Assembly: GCF_000005505.3 (NCBI RefSeq)
Contig: NC_016133.3
Coordinates: forward strand, 27,258,508-27,322,507
Length of the DNA: 64,000 bases
Direction of reading: 5' to 3'
Origin: Brachypodium distachyon
Lineage: Eukaryota; Streptophyta; Magnoliopsida; Poales; Poaceae
The notes under the pieces are model-generated. The model did no database searches and had not been told where the DNA came from. It saw only the letters and a list, made by a program, of their open reading frames with translations. This document shows, piece after piece, positions 41,199 through 52,195 of the stretch (its first letter is position 1; each line of letters begins with the position of its first letter). Position numbers and translations under genes: made by a program.

Positions 41199-42002
41199 AT
41201 GGCGCAACTCCTCCGTCTCTCCTCTGCTTCTCCTCGCTTCTACTCCTATGTCGCAGCATTGCCAGGTCTCTCTCTCTCGTTTCTGGGCAAGGATCGTTCT
41301 CTTGCTTTTAGTGTTCCCTTTCTCTTTTGTAGGTGCTGGAATTTGGAATTAGATTAGATTAGAAAATTTTGGCCCTAACGAGTTGTGGAATTGCGTCCTC
41401 TCCCTGTACTGTAGGCAATGGCGTTTCCCGCTTGGTCACGACGTCAGCACGTTCTGCTGTCCGTGGCAGTAAGTAAAAGCAAGCCACTCCATTAATTCTC
41501 TTGTAAAATGTTCTTCTTCCGTCCCTTCTTGCCCGCGTGCACCGGTTTTAACAAGTCAATTACTACCGCCCAAATTGCTATACTAAGAGATTTTTGAACA
41601 TGGATTGGGCGTCCAGTGAGCAGGAGGAGCGTGAGGTTGAATTCCGTCAAGAGCGTTAGGTGCGAGCAGGGATCCAAGAGCGGCAGCGGTCCCGGGTTGG
41701 ACGTGTGGCTCAGCCGCGGCGCCATGCTCGGCTTCGTGGGGGCGGTCGGGGTGGAGCTAACCACCGGCAAAGGGGTGCTTCAGGTAGCCGCACGGCACAA
41801 TTCCATTAATTCTTGTACAATTTTAGTTGTGTTGTGTTATCCCTTGTTTTGTATGGGAGATCGGAAGTGTGAGTGTTGCTTTGGTCATTTCTTGCAGAAC
41901 GTGGGGCTGATGGCGCCGTTGCCGGTGGTGGCACTGGCACTCACCGGAGTTGTCGGGGTGGTCACCGCGTTTCTCATATTGCAGTCTGGCTCTTCAGATT
42001 GA
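41199..42002 (+). CDS. SEP1: Stress-enhanced protein 1-like two-helix LHC-family protein, 4 exons
   Basis: Exons: 41199-41265, 41415-41468, 41617-41783, 41898-42002; all introns are GT-AG and phases agree (130 aa). The first ~55 residues are Ser/Arg/Val-rich and basic, as in a chloroplast transit peptide. The mature part has the chlorophyll-binding helix motif LDVWLSRGAMLGF at 68-80, with VELTTGKGVLQ following. A second hydrophobic helix (about 104-124) begins after APLPVVALAL. This is the arrangement of Arabidopsis SEP1, a light-stress-induced thylakoid protein of the ELIP/LHC family that probably protects photosystems by handling free chlorophyll or excess energy. SEP1 is somewhat longer (about 146 aa), the difference lying in the transit peptide. 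The codon for Met41 is split by the second intron. No defect was seen. Confidence 0.88.
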
Positions 42003-42790
42003 TCGATGACTCAATGTGGTGATAATCTTCACACAAACATATGTGTCTTGCTACCAGAAGGCTTCTATCAATCAATCAATCATTCACTCTCGTTGTGTAG
42101 GCGAATTAATGTTGCTCTGTTCATAGCTAGTTTTAAGCAGTTTTCGGTTCCACGCTAATTTTTATCCACGAGCTAATTTTACGGGAGGCCGGCGCTATCG
42201 CCAAGCGATCCAACCGCAGCCAAAATAACGCCCATAATTGCCACAGGCTTCCAAGTCGTTTTGGCAGGCAATACAAATCGTCAACTGGATGGAACTAGTT
42301 TTGGCATGCAAGTAAAAAAAAATACAGCAAATTACTGCATGATTGCCGGAATGTCGTGCAATTATCCTCAACTCTAGACTGCCCAACGAGAAAACTAGAA
42401 CAGTTCTACAGCCAACTCTCCGCGGCAGGTTGTAGCCCCATTCCTTCTACAGCCCGGTGATGTTCCTCGGAGCTCCGACAAGATCGACCGCATCGACTTG
42501 CTCACCGGCCGCCACGCTCCATGAAAATCGGCACAGCCGCGGAGAGCTGGAAAGGGCTCGTAGCTGGAGCACGCCGGCGGGGATGGGCGTGGAAGAATTT
42601 CTTCTACCCTTGATCCACATGGATTTCTTCCCGGTGCATAACTGTAAGAAAAAATATACTCACTCCGTCCTGAAATAAGTGACGTGGATTTGTAACATCC
42701 ATATTTTGTTTGGCAATGGTAGGTCATTGGGGCCTTAAATACCGAACAACTTTGCTACAAGAGTAACAACACATATAGCTCATGCTTAGC
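42003..42790. other. Intergenic between SEP1 and an inverted-repeat element
   Basis: A single half-Stowaway end (CACTCCGTCCTGAAATAAGT, about 42660) is visible. Short GC-rich stretches at 42410-42610 show no recognised motif. Confidence 0.45.
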
Positions 42791-42795
42791 TTTTT

Positions 42796-43610
42796 GTCAC
42801 TCAAAAAAATTTCATAATATTTTCGTCCCATGGCGGTCAAAATAGAACACTCACCGTCCCTCGGTCGACCCAAAGTGGTATCCGCATCGACGTGTCCGGT
42901 TTTACTTACCACGTTTGTCATGTTGGCATTTCAGACACGTCACCTATACCGACCAACTTGTCCAACCACAGCCACCCTTTCGTTCCCGCGACACCACCAT
43001 GTTGGTGTTGTGTGCACCGATTGGCCCCACGAAGGGCGGGAGTGTGACGGCGCATCTCGGGGGAGCCCGGTGCTCCGCGCTGCGGACTCGTCGCTAGAGC
43101 GCCAGTCGCCAGGCCAGCTAGCCGTCCTTGTCGTGGACGTGCGTCTCCGTCATCCACGAGCTCAAGCGTCGGGAGGAAGTTGGTGTCGTCGGTGTTGGTC
43201 TTGCCATGCCACGCCTCCCTGTGGCTGCCGAACACCTCTAGCCCATGCCATGAGAAGAGCGGCACACATGTTGTTTGCCGTGCTCACAGGCCGCCACTCC
43301 GACTCCCAAACGCCCGTGCCGGTGCTAGAGCCTGCGCACGCAGCGACCATCGACACCAAGCCTTATTAGCAGAAGTCGGTCCGAGCTCGCCGACCAGAGA
43401 TGGTGTGGGTGCAATCGAAGTAGGCAGAGTGTAGGTGACGCGGAAGCCTGAAGCGCCAGGTTGGCAAGCCCGGTAAGTAAAACCGGCCACCTGGACTCAT
43501 ATACCGTTTCGGGTCGACCGAGGGACGGAAAGTGTCCGGTTTTGACCGTCGAGGGATGAAAATAGTATGGATTTTTTTCGACGGATGAAAAACGAACTTT
43601 TGGGAAGTGA
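42796..43610. mobile_element. Element with ~100-bp terminal inverted repeats (MULE/Pack-MULE candidate)
   Basis: The left arm (42805-42910) contains GGCGGTCAAAATAGAACACT, CCGTCCCTCGGTCGACCC and TCCGGTTTTACTTACC. The right arm (43470-43600) carries the same words inverted: GGTAAGTAAAACCGG, GGGTCGACCGAGGGACGG and GTGTCCGGTTTTGACCG. The enclosed ~560 bp is GC-rich (about 43000-43460) with overlapping short reading frames, as when a MULE captures gene sequence, but I recognise no protein. The outermost left arm looks shortened and no 9-bp target duplication was found. Confidence 0.7.
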
Positions 43611-44083
43611 AGGGACGAACAAATTACTTTACTAGCGTAATATCACGTATGAACCCCGCGTTGCTAATGTGCATGCCGTTTTGTTTTCTCGCCGTACATT
43701 TAGACTTTGGAGTAGTACCGTTGATCAATACACGGCGTAAGCCAATAGTTTGAACTTGCGATGGAAAAACAATGAATGTATCGTTGTATGCAATCGACTG
43801 AGTTTTAACATAATCTCAGTCCACTGAGACAAAGACGGAGCAAGTTAATGCTTGATCTCCATATCGGCGACAACACGTAGCAAGGAGATTAATGGATCGA
43901 AATGTCTTGGCAGTTGAATTCATAGAGATTTACTCAAATCAATAATCAGGACATATAATAGCCGAGGTCCTAATTAATTAAGGCCTAGATCGAGAATGGT
44001 GAATTGGCGATAGATATGCTAGGTCGACCGGCGCATGCAAGCTAGAGATAGAGACCGATGCCGCGGCGGCCGAATTAAGCTAG
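43611..44083. other. 3' flank of the KCS gene
   Basis: Downstream (minus-strand sense) of the 3-ketoacyl-CoA synthase stop codon. It should hold the 3' UTR and terminator. AT-rich, nothing else identified. Confidence 0.5.
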
Positions 44084-47000
44084 CTAGTTTGGGACTTGGT
44101 AGGAGGCCTCGTCGATGGGCACCACTCTGGGCACGTCGACGGGGAGCACGTCGACATCCTGGCTCCACGGGTTCTCGCCGGCGTCGTCGATTGTGCGCAA
44201 CGCCTTCCAGACGGCGCTGTTGCACTTGAACCCGGAGCCGAATGCGATCTGCCAGACGCGGTCGCCCTTCTTGATCCTGCGCTTGGCCTCGCAGTATGCC
44301 ATCTCGTACCAGAGCGAGCTGCTGGAGGTGTTGCCGAACCTGTATAGCGTCATCCTGGAGGGCTCCATGTGCCAGGCGCTGAGCTTGAGGCTCTTCTCGA
44401 GCTCGTCCAGCACGCCCCGGCCGCCGGCGTGGATGCAGAAGTGGTCGAAGGCGAGCTTGAAGTCCGGGAGGTAGGCCTTGACGTCGGCGCGGAAGACCTT
44501 CTTGAGCACGACGGTCGCCAGGAACCGGAGCTGCTCCGACATGGGCAGCACGAGCGGGCCCAGCGTGGTGATGTTGGTCTTGAGCGCCTCGCCGGCCACC
44601 AGCATGAGCTCCTTGGAGAGGGAAACCCCGACGCACCCGGCCTCGTCTTCCTCCTGGGTCACGCAGCCGTAGCTCTGGTCGTGCGCGCCGCGGTGGGTGC
44701 GCACCGTGTGGATCAGCTGGTACTTGGACCGCCGGCGGTCGCTGCGGCGGTTCGAGAGAAGGATGGCGGCGCCGCCCACGCGGAACAGCGTGTTGGTCAC
44801 CAGCATCGGACGGTTGTTCCCCATGTAAGCGTTCAGGGTGATGTTCTCCGTGCTCACCACCAGCGCGTACGTGTTCCGGTGCACCTGCATCACCAATTTG
44901 CTGTCAAAAACAACTTTTTCATAATGCCGGGATTAATTAGGTTGTTTCTTTTCTACTGTAATACGGACACGAAGCTCGAACAGAGTGGCGCCTAAATCCT
45001 ATCGTGCGCCATTAACGCGGTACACGCTGCCCATCGGTTTTGGTCCCTAGCTTATCTCTGCGTCGACCTGGCCATCGTGGCTGTGCTCCCGGCCGGAGTT
45101 TGCTTTTCCCCGGTTTCACGCGTTTTTTCTCTTCCTTTCTTCAGTACACAACAATAACAGGGTGCAAATGCCAAACGGCCGTGCACGTGGCTAGCAATTC
45201 TGGCGGATTCTATGGGCTCGCACAACACGGCCATGTTTAATTTTCCTCCCCTTGGATTGGATGCATGTACACGAATAGAAAATCCAACCCAAAGGAGGCA
45301 CGTTCTCCTGTTCCTGGCCTGATTTTGCTTCGAGCGTTACTCTACAGGTATCTTCTGTTCTAGTCGAGGCTCACTGGGTGTCCGGGCCACTCAGAATCTC
45401 TGCTAAAATCGCTGTCAAGGAATGATGATGTATGTGCATGCAAAACCGCAGCACATGGCTACATGTCAAAGTGCAATTAACACTCTCCTTTGGCAAAATC
45501 AAAAGCCAGATTTGGGACTGAATTTGGGACGCAAGTGCTGTCCTGTCCAATAGTGAACGTACGTTCCTTCTTCGCAGATATCTTATGGCTATTGCTACTT
45601 TCAGTGGCATCTGTGACAGTGCATTTTGCAGGAAGTAATTTCAGTAGAGTTACTACTCTTTTTTTCGAAAAGGTGAGTTACTACCATTCTGGAGTATTTC
45701 TAGTCAAAGATTCGTGCATACGTAATCAAATCATTGAAGGAACAGAGCCCTCTGAACAGTGGCTGCTCTAGCCTAGGAGTAAATTGTGCAATGTGCGTGA
45801 CTGAGCCTGAGTAGTTAAGATTGACACAGAGGCTGCCCCCTGGCTGAAACTGAAACACGGAGGTCCTACGCAGTGAAGCGCTTGTCCTGGATCTCTAATG
45901 TTTTTGGCATAGTTGTAGCTGCTGGTCAGCTGCCATATTTATGGATTTCTACAGGCATTAAAATCGGGGGAGCTAGGCAAGGTGCAGTGCTGCAGACGGC
46001 ATCGTTTCACCCTTTTTTGCAAGATTTATATCGGCATTTTTAGACATGCCCATTTCAGATATATATGATGATGTATAGTATTAGTGGCAGGAAATTAATC
46101 AAGAGGAATATTGTAAAAATGGAATATGCTCATCAAATTAATCATCCATATGAAATTTTACATGCTACTCAAGAAACTCACATTGTGCTGCATGCATGTA
46201 TTCTCGAGGGATGTTTATCGTGAAAATAAAAGTTGTCAAGGGATGCAGGTTATTTGTACCACATAGGAGGCGTGTGTCTTGATTATTATATTCGGCACCA
46301 ATTATATTTTGTTTTCTTGAAACGGAAAGCGGCACATTAATCACAGCTATATAATTCATTTTCTTCTTGCGCGCGGGCCGGGATTTTAGCTAATCTAGGG
46401 TCATTGTCAAAGATGCCGTCATTTATTGGATCCGTATCTGGAGGACATGCATGGCACAGACGTGCAGTAGTGGGATCGCCATGCATGCACACGAGACGAG
46501 ACGTACTACTATCGCGCTACATCATTAATGATGACAAGGGAGAGACGTACGGGCCGGGGCGTGTCAGCCAGTGAGCGAGCGAGAGCCGAGAGCCGAGAGC
46601 ACGTCGTTACTTACCTGAAGCAGGCGCTTGGCGAGGTCGATGGCGATGATGCCGGCGCTGCATCCCATGCCGCTGAGGTTGTGCGCCACGACGTCGTGGC
46701 GGAACCTGTACCGGTTCACGATGAGCGACGTGAAGGACGGCGTCGGGCTGAGCAGGCTGGAGTTGAAGATGAGCACGCCGACGTCTTCGGGTGCCACGGC
46801 GGCCTTCCTCAGGATCTCGTCCACGACGCCGAAGATGACGGCGTGGGACTCCTCTTTGGCCGTGGCGAGGCACATGTCCACGGGGAGGCTGATGAGCGAC
46901 ATGGGGAAGTGCGTGGCCTCACCGAGCCCGGACCGCTCCAGCATCCGCTTCTGGAACGCCATGCTCTGCTCGCTGAACCGCCCGCAGCGGGAGAAGTGCG

Positions 47001-47370
47001 CGATGGTCTTGGCACGCGACGCCTCGTGCTTCGCGGGCGCCTTGTACCCAGCCAGGTCCACCAGGTACACGGGCCGCGGCCGGGACGAGGCGTACGTGTA
47101 GGCCGCCAGCACCGCGGCCCAGCACGCCATCGCCAGCGCCGGCCCGCTGATCGTCGTCGTCGTCACGTTGTTGGTTTGCGCCCAACGACCGTCGCGCCAC
47201 AGGTCGAGGAGCTTGTGCGGCGTCATCAGCAGCGTGGAGAGGTGCGGCGCGATGACGACGAGGGCCGTGGTGGCGAGGAGGTGGGGGAGGTGGGACACGA
47301 AGCGGTGGTAGAGAACAATGGCGTGGTTCTTGGTCGCCTGCTTCACCGTTCTCAGCAGCTCCCTGTCCAT
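44084..47370 (-). CDS. KCS: 3-ketoacyl-CoA synthase (very-long-chain fatty acid elongase), 2 exons
   Basis: Exon 1 is 47370-46615 (252 codons) and exon 2 is 44884-44084, with a 1.73-kb GT-AG intron. The product is 518 aa, normal for the family. It is the condensing enzyme of the ER fatty-acid elongase complex, joining malonyl-CoA to a long acyl-CoA for wax, cutin/suberin and sphingolipid precursors. Two hydrophobic segments (about 27-47 and 75-92) anchor the N-terminus. The predicted catalytic triad is complete: Cys237 in GMGCSAG, His404 in HAGGRG and Asn437 in GNTSSSS. The lipid-elongase motifs [10 protein letters not shown] and [11 protein letters not shown] are intact. An in-frame ATG 78 bp upstream (47448) would add 26 residues; I chose the one that matches the usual MDRELL-type start. 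A TATA box lies about 140 bp upstream of the chosen ATG. The long intron contains no recognised element. Substrate chain length cannot be read from sequence. Confidence 0.95.
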
Positions 47371-47507
47371 GGCTGCCGCCCCCACCGATGTAGCTACTGG
47401 TTCTCTGTCTCCCTTCCTCTGCTCTTTCTGGACCAATATATGAGGCAAGGAAGAGAAGCAGAGGAAGGTGGTTTTGGAGTGCAGGCAATGGCCAGAGTAC
47501 GTGTGGA

Positions 47508-47514
47508 TTTATAG
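47508..47514 (-). promoter_or_regulatory. TATA box of the KCS gene
   Basis: On the minus strand, CCTATAAATCC is centred here, about 140 bp before the start codon at 47370. Position and sequence are typical. Confidence 0.6.
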
Positions 47515-47539
47515 GGTTGGAGAAGGAGGGATAGGCGGA

Positions 47540-49019
47540 TAGCTAGCTAGTAGAAGCTTAATGGGGAACGGCAGCAGGTAGCTGATGAGGAGGCACTACT
47601 GCTAATCTGCTAATGCATTAATGACTGTGGCGTACGTGCTGCTGTAGCATATGTGTGCACAGTAGCTTAACACGGCCCACCTGCTCTTGCCAGACCTCTT
47701 GCATACCGAGTATCCGTATATATATATGTACCCGTATATATGTATAGGAGAGCTATATATACTGCTCCAGTACTAGTGTGTAGTATGTGTACGTACGTAC
47801 TAAGGTCGTGCTATACATGTGTACTGGTATTATTGCAAGTATGAAAGTGGCCAGTAATGCACAGCCAAGAGTAGGTGGCTGTGAATTGATTGTGTTCACT
47901 GTTCAGTAAAAACGTGGAGCGAGATTACAATTTACTCTAGCTGCTTGTCCTTTTTACGGATCCAATTTGCACTGATGATGCTACAGTATACCGTTCGATC
48001 TTGCATGCATCATGCATGTGTTCCTTGTTTTGCAGTGGGTACAGTTGCTTTCTTTAACAAAAAACCTGCGCACTGCTTCGCCATTGGACCTTGTTTTGCA
48101 GTGGGTACATTTGCTTTCTTTAACAAAAAACCTGCGCCCTGCTTCGCCATTGGAAGGTTTGGAGATTAATTTCTCCCAGAGATTGAACTGTTTATGTAAA
48201 GTTACTATGTGTAACAGGTGAAATCCCTCGGTCGACCCAGTGTGCGCAGCAGTATAGAATTCGGAAGTGCTGATATAAACACAGATTTCTTAATGCAAAT
48301 TACTAGAATGCAGGTTTAGGCAGAACTTGCGTGTGTACATCACTACATCACATTATCGTGTGTGTCTATAAGAAAAAAAAGATGAAGGCTAGCTGCAGGA
48401 AGTCTTCCCTAATTCTCGGGCCGGCCATCCACTATCCAGAGAGTAGAGTACAGTAGCACATGCGATGCAGGCCAGGCCTTCAATGTGCATATGGCAGGCT
48501 TTGTAAACCACTGAGGCACCGACCTAGGTAGCCTCTCTACCCAATCCCCAAGGCCTAATTCTCTCCTCAATCCTTTGGACTTTCACTATGTTCTCTAGTG
48601 GATGGAGACAAGTTAAAGAAACTAGACGATGTCCGCACATTGTTGCGGAATTTTTTTAGTTAACACGAAGGATATTCAAATTTGAAAACATATAATAAAA
48701 TTGTACATTTCACTTAGTGGGAATAACTTGATGGAAGTAACATGCATGCATGTGCAAAAGTATGAGTTTTTCACTAAATAGGTGTGAACAAATTAATTAT
48801 GTGACGATGTGGCATGCTTGCATATTTATGAGAATGTCAAAAGATCGGGGGAGAGAAAGAGAGAACACATCAAAGATCGCAAAGTAAAAAAAATAAAGTA
48901 AGGTCTCAGCTCATGTAGTATGATATAAAAATGTGTTTTTGTTGAAATTTATAGGAAACAAAAATCTTAAGGATAGAAAACTCTATGGCTAAAGAGACCT
49001 AGATTGTATACTTCACCTC
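47540..49019. other. KCS upstream region, no gene recognised
   Basis: AT-rich with TATATA/GTACGTAC microsatellite-like stretches at 47715-47800. A 66-bp tandem duplication is listed separately. No other gene is supportable. Confidence 0.5.
48023..48154. repeat. 66-bp tandem duplication
   Basis: CCTTGTTTTGCAGTGGGTAC and the following bases to CGCCATTGGA occur at 48023-48088 and again at 48089-48154, with two mismatches (CAG/CAT and CAC/CCC). They are short and close, consistent with recent slippage or unequal exchange. Confidence 0.93.
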
Positions 49020-49345
49020 CTACAATCACTTGCACCGAAACATCAGGGATTTAAAAATCATCTTGATGTCCCATTCCATATGGAGATCACAACACTTGTC
49101 TGTTGGAGCATTTGGAAACACCGCAACGACTGTGTCTTCCTTAATGTTAGGCCATCTCTGTATCGATGCCGGCAGATCTTCAAAGCTGGTGAGATGAACC
49201 TTGTACTTCATCGTGCACGGAGAAAGAAATACCACCAGTTTAGGAACTGGATAGATAGATTTTTGTAGACTGATAATTCTTGGTTGTCAGTTTTTGTACA
49301 ATTCATGTTTTACATTTAATAATAAAATTTGCACTAGATCATTGA
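49020..49345 (+). pseudogene. LINE 3'-end fragment
   Basis: MEITTLVCWSIWKHRND followed by PSLYRCRQIFKAGEMN and a stop at about 49267 is the C-terminal end of plant L1-type ORF2 proteins (the block after the zinc-binding domain). An AT-rich 3' tail with TTTAATAATAAAATTTG follows. Only about 80 codons remain. The same C-terminal block is seen in the fragment at 57500-58030. Confidence 0.7.
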
Positions 49346-52195
49346 TCTACCGTTTTCCCTCCCAAAAATAATAATCACTTACACTTTTGACGAAATAGTG
49401 CACACAACTTATATATTTACCTCATACCATAAATATATGATTTTTTTTAAATGCAATCAAACACCTCTTACTTTAACTCGTGATATAAAGATAAATTGAT
49501 AAAATGGAAATAACATTAAAAATACATAGAATTGTCAAAAAGAAACTCCCAATTTACTGCACACATAAACTTTTCTTTTTTTTTTGTACTTGTGAATTTT
49601 CATAAAAACACACCTTTTGAGTTGTTAACAGAAAATGGTAAAACAATCGATGTCATAAAAACAAAATTTGAAGCACTAAACTTATTTTTTTTACATAAGA
49701 CACAAATATTTTTTTGGGAAATTTGAAAAGAACGCAGAAAACTCCAAAATTTATATATCTAGTTTTAGAATTTTCTGAAATAACCCCAAGTCTGTCACGA
49801 AAATTATTTTTGTATTGTATGATATGCCATTACCCTAACATATTAGAGTCTTGAGCTTGTATTTAGCATTTGGTTGCAGAACGGGGTGGAACGGTTCCGT
49901 TCCTATATGAATGGAATGGAATATATAGAACGGTTCTGCTTTCTATATTGTACTAACCAAACACCTAGAACTACTGGTTCCACTTGGAACCATATGTTTT
50001 CTACTTTTTGAGTAATGAGATGGTTACGCATATTAGAGGAATATTCCATTTAGAGGAACTAAATGGTTGCATTACATTTTTCTCCGTTCTATGAACCAAA
50101 CACAAAAGCATCTTAATTTTTTGAACCATTTCATTACATGTCACTTCATCTCCTACCAAACACTATAGAATTGTCGCAAGTCTATTCATGCAGTAACTGC
50201 GAGAGGTGGAACAGAGTATGGATCTGCCAAACAAGGCCGCCAAACCACGGTCCATGTGAGTGCAATCCCCCCACGCTCCAGCAGGTCTTACTGTATCGCT
50301 ATTGCTGTTGATAAGAAATAGAAATATCCGTTGAATTTATACAAATTATACTATTGCCCAGGATCGATACACAATTTCTCTCCTCTGAATTAACTAACCG
50401 TACGTCGTCGGCCGCGGTTCGCACACTTTGCGCCCATCCTTCCCAGAATGGAGCTCCAAATTCAACCTCCTTTTTTCCCCTAATAAATTTCCTGGAGCTG
50501 GGCGGTTGCACATGAATGCAGCCATTATCTACCCTTGTTGGCATGGGGCGAGGAGTAAGGAGTTACTCGCCATTTCGGCGACTTGCTGGGTCAGCTTTCC
50601 GCTGCGGCGGCGCCGCGTGAGGAGCTGGAGGCCGGGGGCTCAGCCTGGACCATCCTCCCAACCTCCACCGGCTACACGCTCGCACGCAGATTTGCGCTGG
50701 CTTCTCGGCAAATTCAGTGTGCTGGTTGACCAAGCTGGGGTATGCTCCCTTCTCCATGCTGCTACCATGACCACAAGGACTTGTTTGCACTGATACGGAG
50801 TAGTACTGCTAGCATCGAACACGGTGTGCTGCCAGGGGACCAATCTCGGAGATATTGCTGCTGCGTGCAAGTGGCTATAGCTACTTGATACTCCATCTTA
50901 ATAGTCCTATAAATCGGTGTTAGATGCTGGATATCAGACCACAGTACCACACCACATGTTTGCTAGTGGTACTCTTCACACCAGCTTGGACCAAGTAGGA
51001 TTAGGCTCATTCTTGGTAAAGAGAGCTAGCAGCTAGACCTCGTGTAGTTGTGTCATATTTACTCATCGATGAATGCATGCATGGCTGATGGCTCCACATC
51101 ATTGAAGATTTTGAACGCGAAGACACCGAACATGTGGTAAACGCCTTAAGTTCATGCAGAGGCACCCATGGAAACCGTTATGGTTCCATAGAAATCGAGT
51201 GTCCCCTTTTCCTCTACTCAAAAGATGGAGTTGTTGTCAACCCCCTAGGTACGTATGGCAACGTCGATTCGTCGACAGCCAACCATGCATCAAGTGCATC
51301 GCCGTTGATATCTGCTGCGCCGCCCAGCCGATCCAAGGTGCAGCAAGCCTGTAAGGCTGTTGGGCTGTAGCATATAGTACTGCGTAGTATAACAGTGGCA
51401 ACACGGACAATTTGTATAAGATGTGGATGTACCGAGTGACGTGCATGGTGTTGAGTCATCTTGCATACCACGGTTACGACCTGATGTCTCTTCTCTCTTG
51501 AGATTCGGAAGAGAATAGGGGCAACAGAATGTGCTCGGTAGAGATAAATTTCAATATTGCAGAAGATCGTGCACATCACAGTGGCGTGCCCAATTTGCGA
51601 CCGCCGGCCGGCCGGCTCGGCATTCACTCCCATGTGCCGTGCAACTGGTCGAAGGAAGATCAACCAATGCACCGGATTGAATACAGGCCTGCCGGTCGAC
51701 GGGCCTTTGTAAAGAAACAAGCGCACGCGTATCTGTCAGCCCCCCCAAAGATAAAATGCGACTCAGGGGCAGCCCCCCTCCCCTACCCTGTCTGTTTGCA
51801 CGAGCTTGACGACCGACTACTTGCATGATTTCAACACTCTCTTGTCAGGTACTCCCTAACAGCTGCGATTTAATCTCCATCTGGTCCCTGATTGCAGTCT
51901 GGTATAGTAGTCCCTGTCAGAACATTCAGATCGAGTCTATAGTAGCCGCATGCAGATGAATAGACTTTCTTGCACACAGCTCTGCTCTGCCCGTGCAGGG
52001 GGCCACACATGCATGTGCATGGCGTGTATATAGGTCGTACGCGACAAACGCTATGTTCTGTTAAAATCGGATCGTGCCATGTGTGTTGATCAGCGGCGCC
52101 ACGCACATAGTCTCCCGCATCCCGCATCTTCTTGCAGTGGTAAGGCATCATGCTCTATTGTTGATCGGCATTGGTAGCTCGGATGGTACGTGACC
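49346..52195. other. Long intergenic stretch, no gene recognised
   Basis: Mostly AT-rich. At 49870-50165 a block with AACGG/GGAACGG and CCAAACAC words at both ends resembles a decayed MITE. A short GC-rich stretch at 50560-50760 and another around 51590-51700 show no conserved coding. I could not identify any gene. Confidence 0.45.

Noticed and set aside
44084..47370. Type III polyketide (chalcone) synthase
   Set aside because: The protein has N-terminal membrane segments and the KCS form of the active site (GMGCSAG, HAGGRG, GNTSSSS).
46528..47514. 328-codon plus-strand frame opposite KCS exon 1
   Set aside because: Shadow of the KCS coding strand, which has a complete catalytic triad and splice sites.
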